DNA of 64,000 nt from NCBI GenBank assembly GCA_902167985.1, contig CABHNZ010000007.1, positions 186,001-250,000 on the forward strand, given 5' to 3'. Origin of the DNA: Shinella sp. UYSO24 (GTDB lineage: Bacteria > Pseudomonadota > Alphaproteobacteria > Rhizobiales > Rhizobiaceae). Position 1 is the first letter of the stretch, and every line of letters begins with the position of its first letter. The notes beneath the pieces were generated by a model. The model did no database searches and was not told the origin of the DNA. It was given only the letters and a program-made list of their open reading frames with translations. The translations under genes and the position numbers were made by a program. Below are positions 39,229-49,897 of the stretch, in pieces.

Positions 39229-40346
39229 TTAAACGCGCATCGGCATCAACACGTAAAGCGCGTCGTCGCCGGCCGTATCTCTGACCAGCGTCGGCGATCC
39301 GGCATCCGCCAGCATGAAGATTGCATCGTCGCCGGAAAGCTGTGCGGTGATATCGAGGAGGTATTTGGCATTGAAGCCGATTTCCATCCCGTCATTCTCG
39401 TAGCCGACTGCCACTTCTTCCGTCGCACTGCCCGAATCCGGGTTGTTGACGGTGAGCGTCAGCTGCCCCTCGGTGATTGACAGTTTCACCGCGCGGCCGC
39501 GCTCGGACGAAATCGTCGAAACGCGGTCGACAGCCTTGGCAAAGCTCTGGCAATCGACGCGCATTTCCTTGTCGTTGCCGGTCGGGATGACGCGCTGGTA
39601 ATCGGGGAACGTGCCGTCGATCAGCTTCGAGGTCAGCACGATCGAGCCGATCGTCATGCGGATCTTGGCGTCGGAGACTCGGCCTTGACGACCATTTCCG
39701 GATCGTCGACCAGCTTCTGCAATTCACCGACCGTCTTGCGCGGAATGATGATGCCCGGCATGCCTTCCGAACCGGACGGCGCCACAACGTCGGCGCGGGC
39801 CAGACGGTGGCCGTCGGTCGCAACGGCGCGCAGCTTGAGATCGCCGCCGGCTTCCACCGTGTGGAAGAAGATGCCGTTGAGGTAATAACGGGTCTCTTCC
39901 GTCGAGATGGCGAACTGCGTGCGATCGATCAGCATCTTCAGATCGGTCGCCTTGAGGTCGAACGTATGGGTGAAGCTGCCGGCCGTCAGATCCGGGAAAT
40001 CGGTTTCCGGCAGGCACTGAAGAGTGAACTTCGAACGGCCGGACTGGACCGTCATCGAGCCGCCATCCGGATTGGTGGCGAGCAGCACTTCCGAACCATC
40101 CGGCAGCTTGCGGACGATTTCGTAAAGCAGATGCGCTGGCACCGTGGTCGCGCCTGCGGTTTCGACCATGGCCGGCGTCGCTTCGGTGATCTCGAGATCG
40201 AGGTCGGTTGCCTTCAGATCGAGATTGTTGCCGGAAGCGCGCATCAGCACGTTGGAAAGGATCGGGATCGTGTTCCGACGCTCGACCACCCGGTGTACGT
40301 GGTTCAGCGATTTCAGGAGGTTTGACCGCTCAAGAGTAATACGCAT
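39229..40346 (-). CDS. dnaN: DNA polymerase III beta sliding clamp (frameshifted in this sequence)
   Basis: The ring-shaped processivity clamp of replication. Three clamp domains are visible: MRITLERSNLLKSLNHVHRVV at the start, DGHRLARADV in the middle, and the C-terminal VLMPMRV, a normal clamp ending. The frame breaks near 39681 (GAGGTCTCC read as GAGTCTCC). Repair joins VVKAEVSDAKIRMTIGS and gives 372 residues. Essential, so the break cannot be real in a living cell with one copy. No dnaA is nearby. Confidence 0.95.
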
Positions 40347-40681
40347 TGACGCTATCGCTTTCGACCGTAAGACCCGGTCTGACGGGTCTGATATTCCTTC
40401 GGCCTCTTCATAAGGCCGGACATGTGGACGGGCAAAATGGCAGACAACCGACAGGGAATGCAAGAGGCGAGACGGAGTTGCCGGGCCGATTCGCTTTGTC
40501 CGCAAGTGATCCACACAGAAATCTTGCCGCTATACCGGGGAATCTCGCCGTGATATCGCCTCGAGGCTGCTGCTGCTTGCCGAAGCTTGCTGCCTCGCCC
40601 ATAACGGGCCATGGATAATCAAAGCCTTGCCGTTTCCCCCGGGTCGATCCTGTCGACCGATAAACGTGACTGTTACCGCAA
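40347..40681. other. 335-bp divergent region between dnaN and rsmI
   Basis: No credible gene. It must hold the promoters of dnaN (-) and rsmI (+). A short CGGCCT/AGGCCG hairpin lies at 40400-40418. I find no clear sigma-70 box pair and no obvious DnaA-box cluster. Confidence 0.5.
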
Positions 40682-41582
40682 ATGACCGACGATCAGAAAA
40701 CCGTGCGGACCTACCGCCTCGCCAACACCGCCGTGCCCGCCCGTCCGCTGGAGCCGGCGCTCTATCTGGTCGCGACCCCGATCGGCAATCTCGGCGATAT
40801 CACCCTTCGCGCGCTTGAAACGCTGGCCGGCGCCGATGTTCTGGCCTGCGAGGATACCCGCGTCACCCGCGTCCTTCTCGATCGCTTCGGCATCCAGATC
40901 CGGCCTTACGCCTATCATGAACACAATGCCGAAGAGGTTGGCCCGAAGCTGATCGCGGCGCTGGACCAGGGAAAGTCCGTGGCGCTCGTCTCGGATGCCG
41001 GCACGCCGATGGTCTCGGATCCGGGCTACAGGCTCGGCCAGCAGGCGCTTGAGGCCGGCCATCGCGTCGTGCCCATTCCGGGCGCCTCTGCACCTTTGAC
41101 GGCACTTGTCGGCTCCGGCATGCCGTCGGATGCCTTCTTCTTCTCCGGCTTCCTGCCGGCAAAGGACAAGGGCAAGCGCGACAGGCTGCAGGAACTCTCC
41201 GCCATTCCGGCAACGCTGATCTTCTTTGAAGCCCGCACCGGATCGGCGCCACCATCCATGCCGCAGCCGATGTTCTGGGTGGCACGCGGCGCGCCTGCGT
41301 CTGCCGCGAACTCACCAAGACCTTCGAGGAATTCCGCCGCGGCACCTTGGCCGAACTCGCCGAATATTATGACGACGAGCGCACGGTAAAGGGTGAGATC
41401 GTCCTTCTCATCGCACCGCCGGAACAGGCGCCGTGCCGGATGCCGTCGATGTCGATGCGCTGCTCAAGGAACTCTCGGCCACCATGCCGGCCGGCAAGGC
41501 GGCAACCGAGGCCGCCAAGCTCACCGGCATGTCGCGCAAGGATCTCTATCAGCGCCTTCTCGACCTGAAGAACGCCGGATAG
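40682..41582 (+). CDS. rsmI: 16S rRNA 2'-O-ribose C1402 methyltransferase (two frameshifts in this sequence)
   Basis: A SAM-dependent tetrapyrrole-methylase-fold enzyme that modifies C1402 in the decoding centre. LVATPIGNLGDITLRALETL, EDTRVTRVLL and SDAGTPMVSDPGYRL are the family signatures. The breaks are near 41227, where a three-A run is read as two (repair gives FFESPHRIGAT), and near 41430 (CAGGCGGCC read as CAGGCGCC). The repaired protein is 300 residues and ends LYQRLLDLKNAG at 41582. It is followed by yraN, the conserved order. Confidence 0.92.
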
Positions 41583-41607
41583 CAGTTTCAAGACGAAGAG
41601 GGCGGTG

Positions 41608-41978
41608 ATGGCGAAAAGCGATGATGCCGGCCTGAAACGCAGGAGAGCCGAAAGGCGAGGGCGCCTTTCGGAATATGCCGCCGCCGCCTTTCTGATGCTG
41701 AAGGGCTACCGCATCCTCGCCCTGCGCTATCGCACGCGGGCGGGCGAGATCGATATCGTCGCCAGAAAAGGCGATCTCATCATCTTCGTCGAGGTCAAGG
41801 CGCGCAGCAGCGAGGCCGAGGCACTCGATGCTGTCGGCTACAGTGCCCAGCACCGTATCCGCGCGGCGGCCGATATCTGGCTGTCGCGTCGATCCGATCA
41901 CGCGCATCTCTCCAGCCGCTGCGATGTCGTCGTGGTGCGGCCCTGGCGGTTTCCGCGCATTTCATGGAGGTTTTTTGA
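41608..41978 (+). CDS. yraN: UPF0102/YraN family nuclease-fold protein (frameshift at the 3' end)
   Basis: A 123-residue restriction-endonuclease-like fold protein: RGRLSEYAAAAFLMLKGYRIL, then RAGEIDIVARKGDLIIFVEVKAR, with the acidic catalytic-like residues of the PD-(D/E)XK fold. The frame runs past its natural end because CGGCAT near 41957 is read as CGCAT. Repair gives FPRHFMEVF and a TGA at 41976-41978, the usual C-terminus. Start ATG 41608. Function unclear; often next to rsmI. Confidence 0.85.
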
Positions 41979-42009
41979 CCGGCGGATGAATTTATTGCAA
42001 AGGCGTGCA

Positions 42010-42049
42010 GTGTCATGAAGCTGAAACAAAACTGTTAAGGTCCTGTCAC
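42010..42049 (+). promoter_or_regulatory. tandem PHO-box array upstream of ugpB
   Basis: Four 7-bp units begin exactly 11 bp apart: GTGTCAT (42010), CTGAAAC (42021), CTGTTAA (42032) and CTGTCAC (42043). Consensus PhoB half-sites are CTGTCAT/C at 11-bp spacing, so units 3-4 form one box and units 1-2 a weaker adjoining box. The last unit ends 50 bp before the ugpB ATG. PhoB control of ugp under phosphate limitation is well established in rhizobia. Confidence 0.7.
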
Positions 42050-42099
42050 TCGCGGCCCCTATCAGCGTCCTCACCCCAATCACGGTGGAGAGGACGACC

Positions 42100-43424
42100 A
42101 TGTTCAAGAAACTTTCGATCGCCGCTGCAGCGCTCGCCCTGTCGGCGACGACGTCGATGGCCGCAACCGAAGTCACCTGGTGGCACGCCATGGGCGGCAA
42201 GCTCGGCCAGAAGCTCGAGGAAGTCGCCAAGAAGTTCAACGAGAGCCAGAGCGAATACAAGATCGTTCCGGTCTACAAGGGCACCTACCCGGAAACTCTC
42301 ACCGCCGCGATCGCCGCCTTCCGCGCCGGCCAGCAGCCCGCCATCGTTCAGGTCTTCGAAGTCGGCACCGGCACGATGATGGCCGCCAAGGGCGCCGTCT
42401 ACCCGGTCTACCAGCTGATGAAGGACGAAGGCGAGCCGTGGGATGCCTCGAAGTTCCTCTCGCCCGTCACCGGCTATTACACGGATCCGCAGGGCAATAT
42501 CCTGTCCATGCCGTTCAACTCCTCGACGCCGATCCTGTACTATAACAAGGACGTCTTCCAGAAGGCTGGCCTCAACCCGGACGTTGCTCCCAAGACCTGG
42601 GCTGAACTCGGCGAGATGAGCAAGAAGATCGTCTCTTCCGGCGCGGCCAAGTGCGGCTTCACCATGTCCTACGGCGCAAGCTGGGTTGGCCTCGAGAACT
42701 ACTCGGCCATTCAGGATCTGCCCTATGGCACCAAGCAGAACGGTTTCGGCGGCATGGATGCACGCCTCACCTTCAACGGTCCGCATCAGGCTGCCTTCTG
42801 GGATCAGCTGAAGAAGTGGCATGACGACGGTTCCTACAAGTATGGCGGCCCGAGCGGCGGTGCAGACGCGGCTCCGGCCTTCTACTCGCAGCAATGCGCC
42901 GTCTACATGAACTCGTCGGCCTCGCGCGCAGACGTCATCGCCAACTCGAAGTTCAACGTCGGCTTTGCGCCGATGCCTTATGACGACACCGTCACCAAGG
43001 ACCCGAAGAACTCGATCATCGGCGGCGCAACGCTCTGGGTTCTGAACGGCCAGAAGAACAAGGACGTCTACAAGGGCGCCGCCAAGTTCTTCACCTACCT
43101 GTCGCAGCCGGAAGTCCAGGCTGACTGGCACCAGTTCACCGGCTATCTGCCGATCACCAATGCCGCCTACGAGCTTGGTCAGAAGCAGGGCTACTACGCC
43201 AAGAACCCGGCTCCGATATCGCCATCAAGCAGATCACCCGCGGCACGCCGGACGACAACTCCAAGGGCGTTCGCTTCGGCAACCTCAGCCAGATCCGCGA
43301 TGCTCTCGACCAGCAGTTCGAAGCCCTCCTCGCCGGCAAGAAGACCGGTCAGCAGGCTCTCGATGAAGGCGTCAAGCAGGGCAATGCCATCCTGACCGAC
43401 TTCCAGGCTGCGAACACCAACTAA
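42100..43424 (+). CDS. ugpB: sn-glycerol-3-phosphate ABC transporter, periplasmic binding protein (frameshifted in this sequence)
   Basis: The solute-binding subunit that captures sn-glycerol-3-phosphate and its diesters in the periplasm. Signal peptide MFKKLSIAAAALALSATTSMA; the mature part begins TEVTWWHAMGGKLGQKLEEV. GTGTMMAAKGAVYPVYQLM and PMPYDDTVTKDPKNSIIGGA are UgpB features. The frame breaks near 43208 (CCGGGCTCC read as CCGGCTCC). Repair gives NPGSDIAIKQITRGTPDDNSKG and a stop at 43422-43424, about 441 residues. The ATG at 42100 has GGAGAGGA upstream. First gene of ugpBAEC. Confidence 0.92.
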
Positions 43425-43443
43425 GGATCGCTCCTTGTCACGC

Positions 43444-43474
43444 GCCCTTCCCGGTTTTCGCCGGGGAGGGCCTT
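43444..43474 (+). terminator. attenuator-like hairpin between ugpB and ugpA
   Basis: GCCCTTCCCGG (43444-43454) pairs with CCGGGGAGGGC (43461-43471) with one G-U pair and a 6-nt loop, then CTTTTCC. Partial termination here would let ugpB be made in excess of the permeases, as is common in ABC operons. Confidence 0.6.
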
Positions 43475-43543
43475 TTCCTTCCATGGGCTGCCGGCTTGCG
43501 AATGCTTGGCCGGGCGCCAGAGGAAACCGATCCGGGAACCCGC

Positions 43544-44426
43544 ATGCAGACCAAGCGCACCGTCTTCCAGAGCCGCCTCCTGCCTTATCTTCTTCTGGCG
43601 CCGCAGCTCGTCATCACGCTGATCTTCTTCGTATGGCCGGCCGGCCAGGCCGTCTGGCAATCCTTCCTGCGGCAGGACCCGTTCGGCATGAAGGACACCT
43701 TCATCTGGTTCGCTAACTACACGCGCCTTCTGAGTGACGCGGATTATCTGAACGCGCTCGGCGTCACCGTCATCTTCTCGGTCGGTGTCACGCTGCTTTC
43801 GATGGGCGCATCCTTGCTGCTCGCCGTCTGCGTCAACCGCGTCATCCGTTCGCAGCGTTTCTACACGACGCTTCTTGTCTGGCCTTACGCGTGGCGCCCG
43901 CCGCCTCCGGCTCCTCTGGTGGTTCATGTTCAACCCCAGCGTCGGCATCATTCCCTATGGCCTCGAACATCTCGGTTATAGCTGGAACCACCGCCTCAAC
44001 CCGAACAATGCGATGGTTCTCGTCATCATCGCCGCCGCCTGGAAGCAGATCTCCTACAATTTCCTCTTCTTCGTTGCCGGCCTGCAATCCGTACCGCATT
44101 CGCTGACGGAGGCTGCCGCGATAGACGGCGCCGGCCCGGTGAAGCGCTTCTGGACGATCGTCTTCCCGCTCCTGTCGCCGACAACCTTCTTCCTCGCCGT
44201 CATCAACATCACCTATGCGATGTTCGACACGTTCCCGATCATCGATTCCACCACCTCCGGCGGCCCCGCCCAGTCGACCAATATCCTTGTCTACAAGGTC
44301 TATGCGGATGGCTTCGTCGGCCTCAATCTTGGCCCCTCGGCGGCGCAGTCCGTGGTGCTGATGCTGATCGTGGTCCTCCTGACGATCGTCCAGTTCCGCT
44401 GGATCGAGCGCAAAGTGCAGTATTGA
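43544..44426 (+). CDS. ugpA: sn-glycerol-3-phosphate ABC transporter, permease UgpA (two frameshifts in this sequence)
   Basis: One of two integral-membrane permeases, repaired length 294 with six membrane spans ([19 protein letters not shown] and others). The ABC-permease EAA loop is present ([25 protein letters not shown]). Breaks lie near 43888 (GCGGTGGCG read as GCGTGGCG) and 43915 (TCCCTC read as TCCTC), which together restore [16 protein letters not shown]. The start ATG 43544 follows GGGAA. The gene ends at 44426, 14 bp before ugpE. Confidence 0.9.
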
Positions 44427-44440
44427 TAGGAGCCGCCGTC

Positions 44441-45289
44441 ATGGTCGAGAACCGCCCGTTTCTGAACTTTCTCACCCATCTCGTGCTGATCCTCGGCATC
44501 GCCACGGTTGTCTTTCCCGTCTATCTCGCCTTCATCGCCTCCACCCGTGGCCCGGCCGACTTCCTGACCGGTGTCGTGCCGCTGACGCCGGGCGACCAGA
44601 CCTGGGCCAATTACGGCGCGCTTCTCGGCGCCGGATCGACGGAGGCAGGCGCGCCGCCCTTCCTGCTGATGCTGGCCAACAGTCTCGTAATGGCCATACT
44701 CGTTGCCGTCGGCAAGATCGCGATCTCGATCCTCTCGGCCTTCGCGGTCGTCTATTTCCGCTTCCCCGGCCGCATCATCGCCTTCTGGATCATCTTCATG
44801 ACGCTGATGCTGCCGATCGAGGTCCGCATCCTGCCCACCTACAAGGTGATTGCCGATCTCGGTATGCTGAATTCCTATTCGGGCCTCGTCATCCCGGTCA
44901 TCGCGTCCGCCACCGCCACCTTCCTCTTCCGCCAGTTCTTCCTGACCATTCCGGAAGAGACGATGGAAGCCGCGCGCGTCGATGGTGCAGGCCCCTTGAA
45001 ATTCTTCTGGGATATCCTCCTGCCGCTGTCGCGCACCAATATCGCGGCACTCTTCATCATCATGTTCATCTTCGGCTGGAACCAGTACCTCTGGCCGATG
45101 CTGATCACCACAGAACCGCACTATTACACCGTGGTCATGGGCATCAAGCGGCTGGCAGCCGTGCTCGACGGCGACACCCAGTGGAACCTCGTCATGGCGG
45201 GCGTCATCCTGGCCGCACTTCCCCCGGTTCTGGTCATCATCTTCATGCAGCGCCTGTTCGTCAAAGGCCTGGTTGAGACGGAGAAATAA
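44441..45289 (+). CDS. ugpE: sn-glycerol-3-phosphate ABC transporter, permease UgpE
   Basis: The second permease, 282 residues with six spans, beginning [20 protein letters not shown]. The EAA loop is [24 protein letters not shown] chose ATG 44441 because TAGGAG precedes it and UgpE normally starts MVENRP. Intact frame. Its stop (45287-45289) lies 2 bp before the ugpC ATG, so they are translationally coupled. Confidence 0.93.
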   Translation: MVENRPFLNFLTHLVLILGIATVVFPVYLAFIASTRGPADFLTGVVPLTPGDQTWANYGALLGAGSTEAGAPPFLLMLANSLVMAILVAVGKIAISILSAFAVVYFRFPGRIIAFWIIFMTLMLPIEVRILPTYKVIADLGMLNSYSGLVIPVIASATATFLFRQFFLTIPEETMEAARVDGAGPLKFFWDILLPLSRTNIAALFIIMFIFGWNQYLWPMLITTEPHYYTVVMGIKRLAAVLDGDTQWNLVMAGVILAALPPVLVIIFMQRLFVKGLVETEK

Positions 45290-45291
45290 CA

Positions 45292-46392
45292 ATGGCTTCC
45301 ATCGACGTCGAAAATGTCGGCAAGATCTATACCGGCGGCGTTCGGGCCGTCTCCGACATCAGGCTCAACATCGCCGATGGCGAGTTCATCGTGCTCGTCG
45401 GCCCCTCGGGCTGCGGCAAGTCCACGCTTCTGCGCATGATCGCCGGGCTTGAGACCATTTCCGAAGGCCAGGTGAAGATCGGCCCGCGCGTCGTCAACGA
45501 CGTCGAACCGGCCGACCGCGACATCGCCATGGTCTTCCAGAACTATGCGCTCTACCCGCATATGACGGTCAAGCAGAACCTCGAATACGGCCTGAAGAAC
45601 CGCCGCACGCCGAAAGCCGAGATCGAGGCCCGCGTGACGGAGGCCGCCCGCATGCTGGAAATCGGCCAGTATTTGGAGCGCAAGCCGAAAGCGCTTTCCG
45701 GCGGTCAGCGCCAGCGCGTCGCCATGGGCCGCGCCATCGTCCGCAAGCCGGCCGTCTTCCTCTTCGACGAGCCATTGTCGAACCTCGATGCCAAGCTGCG
45801 CGTCTCCATGCGCGGCGAGATCAAGCGCCTTCAGCGCCGCCTCGGCACCACCTCCATCTACGTCACTCACGACCAGCTGGAGGCGATGACGCTGGCAGAC
45901 CGCCTCGTCGTCCTGAACGGCGGCCGTATCGAGCAGGTCGGCTCGCCGCTCGATGTCTATCACACGCCGGCCTCCACCTTCGTCGCAAGCTTCATCGGCT
46001 CGCCGGCCATGAACCTCGTCAAGGGCGAACTGCATGGCGACAAGCTGGCAATCGGCCCGTCGCTGATCGACCTCAAGGGCTTTGCCCCCACCTCCGGCAC
46101 CGTCACCGTCGGCCTGCGCGCCGAAGACCTGCGCCTTGCCTCACCCGGCGAAGAGGCTCTGCCTTTCCGCGTCGATTACACCGAAGAACTCGGCGCCCAG
46201 CGGCTGGTTCACGGCTCGGTGGGCGACCAGTCGCTCACTATCGCACTCTCCGCCGAAACGGCCCTTGAGACCGAAATGCGCATCGTCATCGATCCGGCAA
46301 AGCTGCATTTCTTCTCGGCCGAAACCGGCAAGCGGATCGCCGGTGGCGCCATCGCCAGGGCTGCACTCGGCACTGTTGAACCTGTTGCCTGA
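45292..46392 (+). CDS. ugpC: sn-glycerol-3-phosphate ABC transporter, ATPase
   Basis: The 366-residue cytosolic ATPase. Walker [17 protein letters not shown]-loop [14 protein letters not shown], signature [17 protein letters not shown], Walker [17 protein letters not shown] and the H-loop in [10 protein letters not shown] are intact. The C-terminal TOBE/regulatory domain ([15 protein letters not shown]) marks the UgpC/MalK subgroup. Last gene of ugpBAEC. Confidence 0.93.
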   Translation: MASIDVENVGKIYTGGVRAVSDIRLNIADGEFIVLVGPSGCGKSTLLRMIAGLETISEGQVKIGPRVVNDVEPADRDIAMVFQNYALYPHMTVKQNLEYGLKNRRTPKAEIEARVTEAARMLEIGQYLERKPKALSGGQRQRVAMGRAIVRKPAVFLFDEPLSNLDAKLRVSMRGEIKRLQRRLGTTSIYVTHDQLEAMTLADRLVVLNGGRIEQVGSPLDVYHTPASTFVASFIGSPAMNLVKGELHGDKLAIGPSLIDLKGFAPTSGTVTVGLRAEDLRLASPGEEALPFRVDYTEELGAQRLVHGSVGDQSLTIALSAETALETEMRIVIDPAKLHFFSAETGKRIAGGAIARAALGTVEPVA

Positions 46393-46454
46393 AAATTCTT
46401 GTCTTCAAACCGTTTGCCGGACCTAAGGGAAATCCCGCACTCAACCTCTGATCG

Positions 46455-46482
46455 GCGCTTTGCTACAATTTGAGCGAAGCGC
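46455..46482. repeat. hairpin downstream of ugpC
   Basis: GCGCTTTGCT pairs with AGCGAAGCGC with one wobble and an 8-nt loop. No T-tract follows. It may be a processing or weak termination structure at the end of the ugp operon. Confidence 0.35.
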
Positions 46483-46549
46483 TGAACCGGCCAATCATCT
46501 TTGTCAGCTAGAAGGATGCTCGGTAAAGGGTAATCATGAGGGGTAAGAC

Positions 46550-47052
46550 ATGAGTTGGCACGTCATTGCGGCCGCCGCCGCCGCGATCGCGATCCGCTAC
46601 AAGTCATCCGGCAACGAGCCGGTGCCGGCAAAGCCATTCGTCGGTGCGAACGCGCATTCCATGGACATGAAGCCGCTGCCGATCGAGCCATCCTGGGTCT
46701 TGAGCGGTGATCCTCAGGCCCGCGCCGCGGCCCATTCCAAGCCCGAGGACGGCCTTGCCGCAACCGGCATATGGGATTGCACGGCGGGCACTTTCCGCTG
46801 GTATTTCGGCTGGGACGAGACCGTCGTTATCCTTGAAGGCTCGGTTCACATCACCGCTGAAGATGGTACGGAACGGCTGCTTGCCGCCGGTGACGTCGGC
46901 TATTTCAAGGCCGGCACCTGGGCCACCTGGCGCGTTGATGATTACGTCAAGAAGGTCGCCTTCCTGCGAAACCCTATCCGAAGCCGATCGCCATGCTCTA
47001 CCAGCTGCGCGACGCCTTTCGCCCGCGCCCGAAGGTCGGCCTCGCCGGCTGA
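46550..47052 (+). CDS. cupin-fold protein (frameshifted in this sequence)
   Basis: A 167-residue protein with an N-terminal hydrophobic stretch (WHVIAAAAAAIAI) and a DUF861-type cupin: GIWDCTAGTFRWYFGWDETVVILEGSVHI, then AAGDVGYFKAGTWATWRVDDYVKKVAF. The frame breaks near 46973 (AACCCCTATCC read as AACCCTATCC). Repair gives RNPYPKPIAMLYQLRDAFRPRPK and a stop at 47050-47052. The cupin barrel implies binding of a small ligand or metal; the substrate is unknown. It precedes gshB by 85 bp. Confidence 0.75.
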
Positions 47053-47137
47053 TCGGCGGCAGCAAAAATCCTGCACGGTTGCCTTTCCATTTCGGCCATC
47101 CTAAATCAGGCGCAGCAATGCCAAGGGGGCCGAATTC

Positions 47138-48088
47138 ATGGCGAAGATCCGCAAAGTCGCATTCCAGATGGACCACATTTCCGGCATCAACATTGCCGGA
47201 GACAGCACTTTCGCCATGGCGCTCGAAGCGCAGTCGCGTGGCTATGAACTCTACCATTTCACGCCGGACCGCCTGAGCCAGCGCGATGGCAAGATTTTCG
47301 CCGCCGTCGAGCGCCTTCAGGTGCGCGATATCAAGGGCGATCACTTCACCCTTGAAGAGAAGGTGCGGATGGACCTCTCCGAGATGGATGTCGTCCTTCT
47401 GCGCCAGGATCCGCCCTTCGACATGGGCTACATCACCTCGACCCACCTTCTTGAGCGCATCCACCCGAAGACCCTCGTCGTCAACGACCCAGCCTGGGTG
47501 CGCAACTCGCCGGAAAAGATCTTCGTCACCGAATTTGCCGATCTCATGCCGCCGACGCTGATCTCGCGCGATCCGACGGAGATCGCCGCCTTCCGTCAGG
47601 AACTCGGCGATATCATCCTGAAGCCGCTCTACGGCAATGGCGGCGCCGGCGTCTTCCATTCCGCCCGCGACGACCGCAACTTCTCCTCGCTTCTGGAAAT
47701 GTTCGGCCAGATGTATCGCGGCGAGCCCTATATCGCCCAGGCCTATCTGCCGGCAGTGCGCAAGGGCGACAAGCGCATCCTGCTCGTCGATGGCGAGCCG
47801 GTGGGCGCCATCAACCGCGTTCCGGCCGAGCATGACAGCCGCTCCAACATGCATGTCGGCGGCCGCGCCGAGCCGACCGAACTGACCGCCCGCGAGAAGG
47901 AAATCTGCGCCCGCATCGGGCCGGCGCTCCGCGAACGCGGCTTCATCTTCGTCGGCATCGATGTGATCGGCGATTACATGACCGAGATCAACGTGACCTC
48001 GCCGACCGGCATCCGCGAAGTGAAGAAATTCGGCGGCGCCGATGTCGCAAGCCTGATGTGGGACGCGGTCGAAGCCAAGCGCGCCTGA
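47138..48088 (+). CDS. gshB: glutathione synthetase
   Basis: An ATP-grasp enzyme that joins glycine to gamma-glutamylcysteine. 316 residues, beginning [58 protein letters not shown] and [24 protein letters not shown] are diagnostic GshB segments. AAGGGGG precedes ATG 47138. In many rhizobia gshB follows rsmI-yraN; here the ugp operon and the cupin gene lie between. Confidence 0.96.
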   Translation: MAKIRKVAFQMDHISGINIAGDSTFAMALEAQSRGYELYHFTPDRLSQRDGKIFAAVERLQVRDIKGDHFTLEEKVRMDLSEMDVVLLRQDPPFDMGYITSTHLLERIHPKTLVVNDPAWVRNSPEKIFVTEFADLMPPTLISRDPTEIAAFRQELGDIILKPLYGNGGAGVFHSARDDRNFSSLLEMFGQMYRGEPYIAQAYLPAVRKGDKRILLVDGEPVGAINRVPAEHDSRSNMHVGGRAEPTELTAREKEICARIGPALRERGFIFVGIDVIGDYMTEINVTSPTGIREVKKFGGADVASLMWDAVEAKRA

Positions 48089-48144
48089 TATCCGTGCGAC
48101 AAGGCCGGTTCGTTCTCATCCGTTCCGGCTTTACAACTCGATAC

Positions 48145-48178
48145 AACCCGTCTGCACTGCAGGCGGGTTTTGTTCTTT
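48145..48178 (+). terminator. intrinsic terminator of gshB
   Basis: AACCCGTCTGC pairs with GCAGGCGGGTT with one G-U pair and a 3-nt loop, followed by TTTGTTCTTT. Confidence 0.85.
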
Positions 48179-48289
48179 AAATGTTCTTGCCTAAATCATG
48201 ATTGTCTGTCAGCTTGTTGCCGCTGGCATGAGGCGGTGCTTTTAAGCTCGCTGCCGGCTCTGGGTAGTTCAGGTCCGGGGGTGGCAGGC

Positions 48290-49820
48290 ATGGTCGCACG
48301 CGTGGCAACGGTGGCATTCCAGGGCATAGAGGGTGTTCCCGTCGATGTGCAGGTCATGGTCGGACCGGGCAAGATGGGCATGCATATCGTCGGCCTGCCG
48401 GACAAGGCGGTGGCTGAAAGCCGCGAGCGGGTGCAGGCAGCACTGCATGCATCAGGCTTGCCATGCCGCCCAAGAAGGTCACGGTCAATCTCGCCCCGGC
48501 AGACATTCCCAAAGAGGGCTCGCATTTCGATCTCCCCATCGCACTCGGCCTGATGGCGGCACTCGGCGCCATCCCGCCGGATGCGATTGCCGATCATGTC
48601 GTGATCGGCGAACTCAATCTCGATGGCACGCTTGCCGCCATCGCCGGTGCGCTGCCCGCCGCCGTCGCGCAAACGCCCTGGGAAAAGGCCTGATCTGCCC
48701 GGCAGACAGCGGTGCAGAGGCCGCCTGGGCAGGAGCCGAGATCGATATCATCGCACCGCGCAGCCTGATCGCGCTTGCCAATCATTTTCGCGGCACACAG
48801 GTCATCTCAAGGCCGCAACCGGCGATCCGCGCGCCTGCCGCCGGCCTGCCGGATATGGCCGATATCAAGGGGCAGGAGGGTGCCAAGCGGGCGCTGGAAG
48901 TGGCGGCGGCCGGAGGCCACAACCTCCTGATGGTCGGCCCGCCCGGATCGGGAAAATCCATGCTTGCCGCGCGCCTGCCCTCCATCCTGCCGCTTTTGTC
49001 TGCTGCCGAACTTCTCGAAGTCTCGATGATCCACTCGATTGCAGGAAATCTCTCCGGCGGCAGGCTTTCCGATCGACGGCCATTCCGCACCCCGCATCAC
49101 TCGGCCACCATGGCAGCGCTTGTCGGCGGCGGCTTTCGCGGCCGGCCGGGCGAGGCCTCGCTCGCCCATCACGGCATTCTCTTTCTGGATGAGTTTCCGG
49201 AATTTTCGCCGCAGGTTCTCGATGCGCTGCGCCAGCCGCTGGAGACGGGGGAATGTATCATCGCCCGCGCCAATCATCGCGTCACCTATCCGGCGGCAAT
49301 CCAGCTTGTGGCGGCAATGAACCCCTGTCGTTGCGGCATGGCCGGTGAGCCGGGCCATGTCTGCGCCCGCGGCCCGCGTTGCGCGTCGGATTATCAGGCC
49401 CGCATCTCCGCGCCCTTGATGGACCGGATCGACATCCGCATCGACGTGCCGGCGGTCTCGGCCGCCGATCTCATCCGCCCCGCACCGTCGGAAAAGAGCG
49501 CCGATATCGCTGCCCGTGTCGCCTCGGCGCGCAAACGGCAAAGCCTTCGATATGAAAACCTCGGCCATGGCGACATTCACACCAATGCCCGCTGCCCGAC
49601 GGCCCTGATCGAGGCCTGTGCCGAGCCGGACCGGGCGGGCCTCACGCTGCTGCAGGATGCGGCGGAACAGATGAAATTCTCCGCCCGCGCCTATCATCGC
49701 ATCCTGAAGGTCGCCCGCACGCTCGCCGATCTCGACGGCGAGGACAGGGTCGGCCGCATCCATCTCGCCGAAGCCATTTCCTACCTGATGGCCGGAGAAC
49801 GCCAGATGGCGCCCGCATGA
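48290..49820 (+). CDS. comM: ComM/YifB-family AAA+ ATPase (two frameshifts in this sequence)
   Basis: A Mg-chelatase-like hexameric AAA+ protein; ComM relatives are branch-migration helicases that promote recombination during transformation. The N-terminal Lon-protease-like domain (MGMHIVGLPDKAVAESRERV) is followed by Walker A GPPGSGKSMLAARL, Walker B ILFLDEFPEFSP and a cysteine cluster (NPCRCGMAGEPGHVC). Breaks lie near 48458 (GGCCTTGCC read as GGCTTGCC) and 48668 (GCGGCAAAC read as GCGCAAAC). The repaired protein is 510 residues. The start is ATG 48290. Confidence 0.9.
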
Positions 49821-49897
49821 CAACATTGCGGGCCACCATCCTCGTTCTGATCGCCAGCCTGATGCCGCTCTGGCACCGGCTGGCGAAGGCAATCGGC

